NCBI GenBank assembly: GCA_020796225.1
Contig: CM036756.1
Location: 59,798,616-59,862,615 of the forward strand
Reading direction: 5' to 3'
From: Arion vulgaris
Lineage: Eukaryota > Mollusca > Gastropoda > Stylommatophora > Arionidae
Length of the DNA stretch: 64,000 nucleotides
Part shown: positions 31,141 through 41,105 of the stretch, piece after piece
How positions within the stretch are numbered: position 1 is the first letter of the stretch
Layout: each line of letters opens with the position of its first letter
The notes under the pieces: model-generated
What the model was told of the DNA's origin: nothing
Database searches by the model: none
The model's input: the letters and a program-made list of their open reading frames with translations, nothing else
Program-made: the position numbers and the translations under genes

Positions 31141-34100
31141 ATTTCTTGAACTCCTTGCCTCCTACTTCAATACCTACTTTGTTACACAGCTGTTACTAGT
31201 AGTTGACTATACATTTCTTGAACTCCTTGCCTCCTACTTCAATACCTACTTTGTTACACAGCTGTTACTAGTAGTTGACTATACATTTCTTGAACTCCTT
31301 GCCTCCTACTTCAATACCTACTTTGTTACACAGCTGTTACTAGTAGTTGACTATACATTTCTTGAACTCCTTGCCTCCTACTTCAATACCTACTTTGTTA
31401 CACAGCTGTTACTATTAGTTGACTATACATTTCTTGAACTCCTTGCCTCCTACTTCAATACCTACTTTGTTACACAGCTGTTACTAGTAGTTGACTATAC
31501 ATTTCTTGAACTCCTTGCCTCCTACTTCAATACCTACTTTGTTACACAGCTGTTACTAGTAGTTGACTATACATTTCTTGAACTCCTTGCCTCCTACTTC
31601 AATACCTACTTTGTTACACAGCTGTTACTAGTAGTTGACTATACATTTCTTGAACTCCTTGCCTCCTACTTCAATACCTACTTTGTTACACAGCTGTTAC
31701 TAGTAGTTGACTATACATTTCTTGAACTCCTTGCCTCCTACTTCAATACCTTCTTTGTTACACAGCTGTTACTAGTAGTTGACTATACATTTCTCTGAAC
31801 TCCTTGCCTCCTACTTCAATACCTACTTTGTTACACAGCTGTTACTAGTAGTTGACTATACATTTCTTGAACTCCTTGCCTCCTACTTCAATACCTACTT
31901 TGTTACACAGCTGTTACTAGTAGTTGACTATACATTTCTTGAACTCCTTGCCTCCTACTTCAATACATTCTTTGTTACACAGCTGTTACTAGTAGTTGAC
32001 TATACATTTCTTGAACTCCTTGCCTCCTACTTCAATACCTACTTTGTTACACAGCTGTTACTAGTAGTTGACTATACATTTCTTGAATTCCTTGCCTCCT
32101 ACTTCAATACCTACTTTGTTACACAGCTGTTACTATTAGTTGACTATACATTTCTCTGAATTCCTTGCCTCCTACTTCAATACCTACTTTGTTACACAGC
32201 TGTTACTAGTAGTTGACTATACATTTCTTGAACTCCTTGCCTCCTACTTCAATACCTTCTTTGTTACACAGCTGTTACTAGTAGTTGACTATACATTTCT
32301 TGAACTCCTTGCCTCCTACTTCAATACCTACTTTGTTACACAGCTGTTACTAGTAGTTGACTATACATTTCTTGAACTCCTTGCCTCCTACTTCAATACC
32401 TTCTTTGTTACACAGCTGTTACTATTAGTTGACTATACATTTCTTGAACTCCTTGCCTCCTACTTCAATACCTACTTTGTTACACAGCTGTTACTAGTAG
32501 TTGACTATACATTTCTCTGAATTCCTTGCCTCCTACTTCAATACCTACTTTGTTACACAGCTGTTACTAGTAGTTGACTATACATTTCTTGAACTCCTTG
32601 CCTCCTACTTCAATACCTACTTTGTTACACAGCTGTTACTATTAGTTGACTATACATTTCTTGAACTCCATGCCTCCTACTTCAATACCTTCTTTGTTAC
32701 ACAGCTGTTACTAGTAGTTGACTATACATTTCTTGAACTCCTTGCCTCCTACTTCAATACCTACTTTGTTACACAGCTGTTACTAGTAGTTGACTATACA
32801 TTTCTTGAACTCCTTGCCTCCTACTTCAATACCTACTTTGTTACACAGCTGTTACTAGTAGTTGACTATACATTTCTCTGAATTCCTTGCCTCCTACTTC
32901 AATACCTTCTTTGTTACACAGCTGTTACTATTAGTTGACTATACATTTCTTGAACTCCTTGCCTCCTACTTCAATACCTACTTTGTTACACAGCTGTTAC
33001 TAGTAGTTGACTATACATTTCTTGAACTCCTTGCCTCCTACTTCAATACCTACTTTGTTACACAGCTGTTACTAGTAGTTGACTATACATTTCTTGAACT
33101 CCTTGCCTCCTACTTCAATACCTTCTTTGTTACACAGCTGTTACTAGTAGTTGACTATACATTTCTTGAACTCCTTGCCTCCTACTTCAATACCTACTTT
33201 GTTACACAGCTGTTACTAGTAGTTGACTATACATTTCTTGAACTCCTTGCCTCCTACTTCAATACCTACTTTGTTACACAGCTGTTACTAGTAGTTGACT
33301 ATACATTTCTTGAACTCCTTGCCTCCTACTTCAATACCTACTTTGTTACACAGCTGTTACTAGTAGTTGACTATACATTTCTCTGAATTCCTTGCCTCCT
33401 ACTTCAATACCTTCTTTGTTACACAGCTGTTACTAGTAGTTGACTATACATTTCTTGAACTCCTTGCCTCCTACTTCAATACCTTCTTTGTTACACAGCT
33501 GTTACTAGTAGTTGACTATACATTTCTTGAACTCCTTGCCTCCTACTTCAATACCTACTTTGTTACACAGCTGTTACTAGTAGTTGACTATACATTTCTT
33601 GAACTCCTTGCCTCCTACTTCAATACCTACTTTGTTACACAGCTGTTACTAGTAGTTGACTATACATTTCTTGAACTCCTTGCCTCCTACTTCAATACCT
33701 ACTTTGTTACACAGCTGTTACTAGTAGTTGACTATACATTTCTTGAACTCCTTGCCTCCTACTTCAATACCTTCTTTGTTACACAGCTGTTACCATTAGT
33801 TGACTATACATTTCTTGAACTCCTTGACTCCTACTTCAATACCTACTTTGTTACACAGCTGTTACTAGTAGTTGACTATACATTTCTTGAACTCCTTGCC
33901 TCCTACTTCATTACCTTCTTTGTTACACAGCTGTTACTAGTAGTTGACTATACATTTCTCTGAATTCCTTGCCTCCTACTTCAATACCTACTTTGTTACA
34001 CAGCTGTTACTAGTAGTTGATTATACATTTCTTGAACTCCTTGCCTCCTACTTCAATACCTACTTTGTTACACAGCTGTTACTAGTAGTTGACTATACAT

Positions 34101-34616
34101 TTCTTGAACTCCTTGCCTCCTACTTCAATACCTACTTTGTTACACAGCTGTTACTAGTAGTTGACTATACATTTCTTGAACTCCTTGCCTCCTACTTCAA
34201 TACCTACTTTGTTACACAGCTGTTACTAGTAGTTGACTATACATTTCTTGAACTCCTTGCCTCCTACTTCAATACCTACTTTGTTACACAGCTGTTACTA
34301 GTAGTTGACTATACATTTCTTGAACTCCTTGCCTCCTACTTCAATACCTACTTTGTTACACAGCTGTTACTAGTAGTTGACTATACATTTCTTGAACTCC
34401 TTGCCTCCTACTTCAATACCTACTTTGTTACACAGCTGTTACTAGTAGTTGACTATACATTTCTTGAACTCCTTGCCTCCTACTTCAATACCTACTTTGT
34501 TACACAGCTGTTACTATTAGTTGACTATACATTTCTTGAACTCCTTGCCTCCTACTTCAATACCTTCTTTGTTACACAGCTGTTACTAGTAGTTGACTAT
34601 ACATTTCTCTGAATTC
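31140..34616. repeat. 72-bp satellite, 48 units, antisense-LINE-derived, with phase-shifting 73-bp units
   Basis: Unit: TGAACTCCTTGCCTCCTACT, then TCAATACCTACTTTGTTACA, then CAGCTGTTACTAGTAGTTGA, then CTATACATTTCT. The phrases match antisense LINE-2 (24,310-24,450), with its middle (from GATATTCGTTGATC to CTTTCTTAT) deleted. Units are 95% or more alike; main variants are CCTTCTTT for CCTACTTT and TACTATTAG for TACTAGTAG. A 73-bp variant with TTCTCTGAA occurs at about 31,794, 32,155, 32,516, 32,877, 33,382, 33,959 and 34,608. Plus-strand frames of 24 residues per unit (LLASYFNTYFVTQLLLVVDY) start at TTG and restart at each 73-mer. They are not credible genes. Confidence 0.97.
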
Positions 34617-34705
34617 CTTAAATACAGCACTTGTATTTTGTCTGTAATAATATTTTTCCAACAATTTTGGATTACTTGCATACTTCATATGTTCGTTAGA
34701 GGAAC

Positions 34706-35394
34706 TATAGTTCGTTCCAAAATTCTTGATCATCTTTACCGACCGATATAAAATCATAGACTTGACATAAATTCTTGATTTTTACATTTTTATATAAGTA
34801 GCAGTGGTGACCTTCCAAAAGTATTTTTGCCATCAAACCTTTAGTTCTGTAAGATTTTTCTTATATGATATCACTAAAATGTTGACTAGGTAAAGTGGAA
34901 ATTTTACAGTACGATTGTAAAGTTTGTCTATAGCAAAGCATTTCCGTGTTCCACATGCAATTCAGTGCAGGCCAAAATCAGAATTCCGTGGAATTAATCA
35001 GTTCACAATGTATTCTAACGACTGTCATTTTCGTATGTACACAACATCTATTTTCATTTACAGAAGTTGAAGGTATCATTTGTTCACAATGTCACCTTTC
35101 TTTTTATAATATGTAATAAGGATACGCCTTTGCAAATATTCGCCACCATTTTGTGTATTAATGTAAATTCTAAATTTTGGTTATCATTTTGTTATGCTTA
35201 TGCAAAGTTATATAACAAAAAACGTTGTTTTGCATCAACTAAGCTACCTACCAATTAGCTAAACATGAATTCGTAAGGTCGTAAGGTATTTAGACTGTAG
35301 ACTGATTTAGAGAAAAAAAATTTACTTTTATCCATTAGGTAGATTTCGTACAAATTAAACCTTAGTGTGATCACGAAATTTGGAACGAACTATA
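34706..35394. mobile_element. Tc1/mariner-like non-autonomous element
   Basis: Terminal inverted repeats of 27 bp with 2 mismatches: TATAGTTCGTTCCAAAATTC at 34,706 and its reverse complement ending 35,394 (...TGGAACGAACTATA). Ends lie on TA dinucleotides, consistent with a TA target. The interior (about 635 bp) has no transposase motif; the frame 35,067-35,258 is unremarkable. Confidence 0.65.
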
Positions 35395-35445
35395 ATATTT
35401 GAACCAGAGGAAAATAAGCACATATTTCTTTAAGTAAGTGATTTT

Positions 35446-35652
35446 TCCGCGTGCCCAGCGTGTTCGTAGCGAGTTGGACTATGGGTGACTAGTCTTCTGT
35501 AAGTGCGGGTTCAACTCCGCGGACTGGCAGAAAAGCTACAGGTTCCCCAGATTTACGGTGTTCGTGGCACCGAGCCGAAGGGTTACGATGTCCATGACAC
35601 CGAGCAGAAGAGCTTTCAGCTCAAGTGTTTCTGGATCGGGAAAAAAGAAAAA
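35446..35652 (+). mobile_element. SINE-A with 10-bp target duplication
   Basis: Full family structure, with AAGTGATTTT at 35,436-35,445 and 35,653-35,662. It carries mutations in the A-box region (TAGCGAGTTGGAC), so promoter strength is doubtful. Confidence 0.88.
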
Positions 35653-35675
35653 AAGTGATTTTGCTGCACAATATC

Positions 35676-35765
35676 GCCCGTGTGGTGGTGGAGACCACAA
35701 AGGAAGCAAAGAATAGTACCACTGTGACCTAAAAGATATGTCGCAAGAGGTGACTTCTTCTTCTT
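35676..35765 (+). mobile_element. SINE-B/C core fragment
   Basis: GCCCGTGTGGTGGTGGAGAC...AATAGTACCACTGTGACCTA...GTCGCAAGAGGTGACT is the shared core; the rest is missing. A (CTT)n run follows (35,757-35,777). Confidence 0.6.
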
Positions 35766-35785
35766 CCTCTTCTTCAGACGTACTA

Positions 35786-36015
35786 TATCAACCCCTTGTT
35801 AACCACTCTGTGTGATTTGCATGTGATTTGAGCCTAAGAGCGATTGTACTTTATGTAAGCTATGCCTATAGGTAGTCCGGCACATCCGATTTTGCGACGC
35901 TTTTTATGTACTAGGTAGCTTTCTACGTCCTACATCAGCCGCCTCTTACGACATGCCTTGTAGGTTGCAGTGGTACTATTCTTTACTTCCCTTGCGGGTC
36001 CTGGCACCACACGAG
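35786..36015 (-). mobile_element. SINE-C, left member of an inverted pair
   Basis: Minus orientation: CCTTGTTAACCACTCTGTGT, GAGCCTAAGAGCGATTGTAC, TGCCTATAGGTAGTCCGGCA, TTTTTATGTACTAGGTAGCT, CAGCCGCCTCTTACGACATG, CTTCCCTTGCGGGTCCTGG. Confidence 0.88.
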
Positions 36016-36019
36016 CGGT

Positions 36020-36185
36020 ACGATGCGACAGATGTAGGAAGCTACGTTAGTAAATAAAAAGCATCGCAGAGAGCGGATGTGCCGGCCTACTTGTAGGCAC
36101 ATAACTGGCACAACGTACAATCACTCTTGAGGCTCAGATCAATACAAATCACACAGTGGTTAACAAATGGTCGATATGGAGCTTT
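36020..36185 (+). mobile_element. SINE-C, right member of an inverted pair
   Basis: Plus orientation: GTAGGAAGCTACGTTAGTAA, GATGTGCCGGCCTACTTGTA, TGGTTAACAAATGGTCGATA, TTTCAAAGAAG. Separated from its inverted neighbour by only a few bases. Confidence 0.88.
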
Positions 36186-36216
36186 CAAAGAAGAAGTTGC
36201 TCAATATAACTATATG

Positions 36217-36406
36217 CCCGCCTGTCCAGCGCGTTCGTAGCTCGTTGGACGACGGGTGATAAGCCCCCTGTGATTGCGGTTCAATTCCGCGGGATGACAG
36301 AAACGTCACAGGTTCTCCAGATTTACGGTGTTCGTGGCACCGAACCGAAGGGTTACGATGTTCATGGCCGAAGAGCTGAAAAAGCACAACTGCTTCTGGA
36401 TCGGAA
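36217..36406 (+). mobile_element. SINE-A copy
   Basis: Family body intact, but the A-box arm is altered (TAGCTCGTTGGACG) and a deletion removes part of GGCACCGAGCCG near the end. Flanks share only a short AATATAA. Confidence 0.85.
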
Positions 36407-37181
36407 AAAAATATAATAACTTTATGGGTATTTCACTGGTATACACAGAACAAGTGTAGGGTTTGAAGGTCAGTTAAACATGGCAAAGAACAGTAGAAGA
36501 TTAGAACAGAGAGGTTGGTTAGTCACGAGCAGAGTGAAGTCGGCAAAGAGTCGAATTCGTAAAATTAGACGGATTTTGCAAGTACATTCCCCTGTTTAAA
36601 GCCACTGTGGATGGGAATGCGCTGGAGGAAGCCCCTTCAAACATAACTGTACCCTTCATTTTATTGTAAAATGTTGATGTGAGTTGAAGCCGAATAAGAT
36701 CTCTGTCGATTTACTTCAGAAGTTTGATACGGCCAGTTCTACTCACTAGGTCAAATGTTTTCTTCAAGCTATTAAGGCAGGAGACCCACCCAGATTTAGT
36801 CGAAAATTGATATTTTCAAGTTATAAACAAAAATTGTACTTTTAATGTTTATCAGCCTTTCTAGTTTGATATTCTTTTTGAATTATGTGTTTATCTTTAA
36901 TAGTTTATAAGTTATTGGTGTTCAAAGAAGGTGGGTGTGTTCCAAAAATGACAGATTTTTGGTCCCAAAATATACTCTTTAGCTAGCCTTCAAATTATTC
37001 ACCAAATAATGATTACCCCCGAAAGAAAACTTGTACAATGAGCTGTCCCTTTAATCTCGCTTGAATAATCTCCCTTGAACAAGCATCATGGCTGTGAATT
37101 AACCTACCAAGATAATTGTGTTTGAAACTGAAAGTTAATTTGTTGAATTACGTGATTATATTTGAAATATTTGTGATAGTT

Positions 37182-38325
37182 ATGTCTTCCGACAAAAAAT
37201 TCAATAAACTCTTATTAAAGAAGCGTAAATTTCATGGGAATCAACATACATCTGAACTAAATCAGTGCCTAGCAATTATCGATAATGTTACGACGTCCAT
37301 TTCGGAGTCAGAAATTGTTCATAGTTCGACAACATTGATGCAGACTGAATGTTTTGATATTGAAATGCAACAAAATGCCACGCCCTTTTCACGATCAGAG
37401 CAGAAACTTTTGGACATTAGCAACCTAACACATGATTCTGATGTGGATATGTTAGTGCCATGTTCTGATACAGATGTAAACAATCACCACACTCCCAGTG
37501 ATAAGGAAGTTAGGAAGGGTACTAGTTTGCTTGAGGGGCACAGAATTGTTGACATAGGTCTTCTTAATCAGAACATTGCTAAAAAATTGGTATGTGCATT
37601 TTGTCAAAGTGCTGTAGAGTTAATTGAAGTAAAGAGGAAAGGACTTGGCAGTGACTTTCTATTTCATTGTAAAATATAAACTGCAATGAACATAAACCTT
37701 TCCCTTCAAGTAGTCAGCTCTCAGTAGGAAATGCAAAGATAAATCTTATCAATAGACGAGCAGCTTTTGCAATGCGCTGTATTGGCTGCAGTCACACCGA
37801 CTTGCAAACTTTCTGTGGCGTAATGGATTTACCACCACCAGTAGGACACAGTAGCAAAGAGATTATACTGAAAGGATTGGAGAATGCTGCTACTAGAGCA
37901 CAAATTATTAGTATGAGAAATGCTTATGTTCAAGAGTTTGAAAGCGCAGAAGGGGGCGACAACATGTTCCGCGACATCGATGTATCGTGTGATGGTACCT
38001 GGATGACTAGAGGCCATACATCTAATGTTGGTACCACTACTGTTATTGGTCTGCAAACTGGAAAGGTACTCGATACTCATACAAAGAGTAAAATTTGCAA
38101 ATCTATTTGCAAATTTGAAACATATTCTTCAGGAATGGGATATTCAACCTGGACATTTTATGAATAACTTTGTGCTGAAAAGACATTCTCCGCATTAAAA
38201 AAGCCCAAATACAGATGAAAGTTGCTTCTTTTGAAGCAAGAAGAGCTAGGAGACGAAGGCGCCTTGTCGTGAATGAAGAACAGACAGAAAAAGAGGATCA
38301 GCCATATCTTCCTTGGGGATACTGA
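37182..38325 (+). pseudogene. Mutator-like/Kolobok-type transposase, decayed and internally deleted
   Basis: The frame from ATG at 37,182 starts MSSDKKFNK then KKRKFHGNQHTSEL; the KF-x-GNQ-x-T start is common in this animal family, which is why I prefer it to the upstream ATG at 37,116. A C-x2-C (VCAFCQ) follows near residue 144 of that frame. A frame shift lies at about 37,676, then reading resumes as NCNEHKPFPSS and AAFAMRCIGCSHTDLQTFCG with further cysteines. Next comes DVSCDGTWMTRGHTSNVG...GLQTGKVLDTHTKSKICK, the conserved DGTW...RGH...TGKVLD block of 'Mutator-like transposase' domains, with a probable first catalytic aspartate. The middle of the protein is then missing: sequence jumps to ILQEWDIQPGHF and a C-terminal basic RRARRRRRLVVNEEQ...YLPWGY-stop. 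Lacking the other catalytic residues, it cannot encode an active enzyme. Confidence 0.8.
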
Positions 38326-38471
38326 GCTCTCATCAGGTAGGGATTTAACATTTTCTTAAACAAAAAACTTTCACGAAAATCAGGCGTGTGACTCATCGTA
38401 TCGGTGATATTTGCTACAATTTTAAAGCTAGAGTTATCAAATTTGAAATACATATAGCCAATACTATCCTT

Positions 38472-38625
38472 TATAGCGTGAACCTCCACTTTTTTTCTAA
38501 GTGGTATATAAACAGAGATATTGCTGTTCTAAGTTGAAAATGTTTGCTATTTAGAAGTGTCATATTGCAAGAGTCATATTTACAAAACCGATTATGTTAT
38601 ACATTTTTTGGAGGTTCACGCTATA
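38472..38625. mobile_element. Small inverted-repeat element nested in the Kolobok-like element
   Basis: TATAGCGTGAACCTCCA at 38,472-38,488 is repeated as its exact reverse complement at 38,609-38,625. The outermost TA on both sides suggests a TA-targeting (mariner-type) MITE of 150 bp, or a subterminal hairpin of the host element. Confidence 0.5.
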
Positions 38626-38924
38626 ATTATAGGCGTTATGTACATCATATGCTGGTTTGGTATTCTTAGCACTTCTTATGTTAGTGAAATCCTCCGCACG
38701 ATGCAAGGGGGGTTTTGATTTAAATTATTTTTCATAACTTCATGATAATATTTTTTTTAAAATCAATAATTTAAATGTGCAGACTAAACTGTATTTATCA
38801 CCAAGAACATTATCTTATACAACCTGTGGCCAAATCTTATGACAACATGTTTGTTAGTTTTTTTTTCTGTGAATTTTTAAAGCGGATACCTCATGTTCTG
38901 GGCGGGTCTCCCGCCTTAAAAGCA

Positions 38925-39110
38925 ATGGATAGTGGCAGTATGTGGGAGTCTGTAGTTTAAGTAGTAGTGAGCTCGATCACAACACAAGCGTTCCAGGTTC
39001 ACACACCGCGACTGGCAGTTTGGAAGCAAATTTATTCGATGTGGATTTTTACGAACGATAAAAATACACCTCACCATTCAGAAAGCAATGGCAAACTACC
39101 GAACATATAA
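38925..39110 (+). mobile_element. SINE-E copy
   Basis: A tRNA-like head with GTTCCAGGTTCACACACC, then GCAAATTTATTCGATGTGGA, CACCATTCAGAAAGCAATGG, CAAACTACCGAAC. It starts immediately right of the TTAA at the Kolobok end. Confidence 0.65.
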
Positions 39111-39180
39111 GTGGTGCCTAGAAAATCGACAACAAGCTAATTGTGGCTGATGGTAACGTTCTGTAAAGTATATGAGCTTG

Positions 39181-39358
39181 CCCGCCTGTCCATCGTGTTC
39201 GTAGCTCTGTAAGTGCGGGTTCAATTCCGCGGGCTGGTAGAAAAGCCAGAGGTTCTCCAGATTTACGGTGTTCGTGGCACCGAAACGAAGGGTTACGATG
39301 TCCATGGTACCGAGCCGAAGAGCGGAAAGCTCAAGTGCTTCTGGATCCTGAAAAAAGT
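39181..39358 (+). mobile_element. SINE-A copy with shortened head
   Basis: GCCCGCCTGTCCATCGTGTT then GTAGCTCTGTAAGTGCGGGT: about 30 bp including most of the A-box arm is deleted. The body is intact. Probably promoter-dead. Confidence 0.85.
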
Positions 39359-39649
39359 ATGTCACGATTTAGTTAGTTGCAGTCTATGTACACAACATTT
39401 CTCATATATTTGTTTCAAGGTAAATAACATGTCGATGGTTACATGTGTTAGACATGTGTTACTATATGTTAGATCTAACTCAACATTGTGACTCTGGGTA
39501 TACTAAATGTTTCAGTTTGTGTAGCCTACTTAGTACAAGACGAACGAAGATCTTCCCTACGAAGCTGAGTAATCTGATACGACTTTTACAGTTACGACGA
39601 TTACCGATATTTATGTCATCATCATCATCAAATAGCTTATCTTGAGCAG

Positions 39650-39870
39650 AACTTTTCCACCCTAAAAGACTTCCAGAATTTCTTTCTCTCTCTCATTGTC
39701 CAGATTTCTGCTTCTGCAGGCGTCGAACTAAAACATCAGTTATATCCTGAATCCATCTTCTACGTGGTATTCCTCTTCTCCTCTTTGCCGGGATGCATCC
39801 TTCCATAATGGTCTCCTTGTGTACAGAATCATACAAGCTGCATCTAGCATGTGATGTGGTCCTTCATTCT
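39650..39870 (-). pseudogene. LINE-1 C-terminal fragment
   Basis: The minus strand reads HKETIMEGCIPAKRRRG, IPRRRWIQDITDVL, matching EKTIMEGGIPAREEEED and RRRWIKDVTDGL at 59,490-59,590. No start or catalytic core. Confidence 0.65.
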
Positions 39871-40490
39871 CCTCCTAGAGTAGACATAGTAATGTATGTA
39901 GTCTGACCAGAAGATACGCTTTAGCAAACTAACTAACTTTTTGGGTAAGATGAGAACAAGGAGTTTTTTGTAAGAACCTCATACGAAGCAACGGAATCAA
40001 CGAATATGATCAACAAATAGGCAGTGTACAAGTATTAGGAGCGTCCGAAAAAACAAATTACCAAACACAGGAGGCGAACCACTTACATAAATTTATTCAT
40101 ATCATCAATAACATTCATTTATTACGGAACCCATTTCCTAGCCTAGCAATACGAGCGTTCTTACGAACACAACCAGAGAGACATTTAAAAAATGGCTTTA
40201 CTGAGCAGTGTCTTTCACAAACACTACGTATTAGCTAGACACGGAATAATCAGGTACGATTCGATCAAACAGTGTTTACACAAACACATGATATAAGCTT
40301 ATTGTACTTGTATTAACTTTATGAGTAGAAAGTGATGCATCATCTTCACCTATCTTCAAATTTGCTAGTGTTTCGATTAGATTGCTGAGCTCTGCCTTGA
40401 CTGTTGTTTGTTCTTCCTTCAAAACTGGAGATTTTATTGAACTCATTACATTGTCAGCTACTATAGTTCTGTAGCAATATAACTCTAGAT
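39871..40490. other. No recognised gene; one short minus frame
   Basis: The minus-strand frame at 40,503-40,276 (VLKEEQTTVKAELSNLIETL) is polar and could be a coiled-coil remnant, but lacks context. Nothing else identified. Confidence 0.35.
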
Positions 40491-40833
40491 CAGTTGTTCG
40501 CAATCTTCCTAATGCCGCGACCCTTTAATACAGTTCATCATGTTGTGTGACCCGAACAATAACATTATTTTCGTTGCTAATTCATAACTGTAATTTTGCT
40601 ACTGTTATGAGTTGTAATGTAAATATCTGATATGCAGGATGTATTTTCATTGTTACAAACTGAACATAATTAAAGCATAGTGATTAATCACAAAAACAAT
40701 GTTTAATTATATATTGTGAAATATTTATTTCTAATTATGATAAATATGTGTTTTCAGAAGGTCGCTGCGGCACCCGGTGAAATGGTCGTTCGACCCCCAA
40801 ATTAGGTCGCAACCCACAGGTTGAGAAACACTG
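40491..40833. mobile_element. hAT-type MITE
   Basis: 343 bp from CAGTTGTTCGCAATCTTCC to GGTTGAGAAACACTG. The inner end phrase AGGTCGCAACCCACAGGTTG is the reverse of the 'CAACCTGTGGGTYGCGACC' widely found in animal hAT non-autonomous elements. Flanks CTCTAGAT (40,483-40,490) and ATCTAGAT (40,834-40,841) match 7/8. Non-coding. Confidence 0.88.
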
Positions 40834-40884
40834 ATCTAGATAGTGTTATACCCAGTTCTACATCTGCTTTATACGGTCGACAAT

Positions 40885-41091
40885 GCCCGTCTGCTCAGCG
40901 TGTTCGTAGCGCGTTGGACTACGGGTGACTATCCCTCTGCGTGTGCGGGTTCAATTCCGCGGGATGGCAGAAAAAGCCACATATTTCCCAGATTTACGGT
41001 GTTCGTGGCACCGAACGGAAGGTTTACGATGTCCATGGCACCGAGCCGAAGAGCTGAAAAGCTCAAGTGCTTCTGGATCGGAAAAAAAAAA
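40885..41091 (+). mobile_element. SINE-A with perfect 14-bp target duplication
   Basis: GCCCGTCTGCTCAGCGTGTT to oligo(A), flanked by ATACGGTCGACAAT at 40,871-40,884 and 41,092-41,105. Intact A- and B-boxes. Least decayed copy and apparently recent. Confidence 0.95.
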
Positions 41092-41105
41092 ATACGGTCG
41101 ACAAT

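Larger units (their letters stand above)
36776..38915. mobile_element. Kolobok-like DNA transposon with TTAA target duplication
   Basis: Terminal inverted repeats GGCAGGAGACCCACCCAGA (left, 36,776) and GGCGGGAGACCCGCCCAGA (reverse complement of the right end, 38,915) differ at two of 19 positions. Each end abuts TTAA (36,772-36,775 and 38,916-38,919). TTAA duplication with GG-starting ends is typical of the Kolobok superfamily (piggyBac also targets TTAA but has CCY ends). The 2,140-bp interior holds a broken transposase and a nested 154-bp palindromic element. Confidence 0.85.

Noticed and set aside
31779..34612. Six plus-strand open frames of 126-222 codons with 24-residue repeats
   Set aside because: They arise from a 72-bp non-coding satellite (72 is a multiple of three), start only at TTG, overlap by 20 bases and derive from antisense LINE sequence. 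A repeat-domain protein is not supported.
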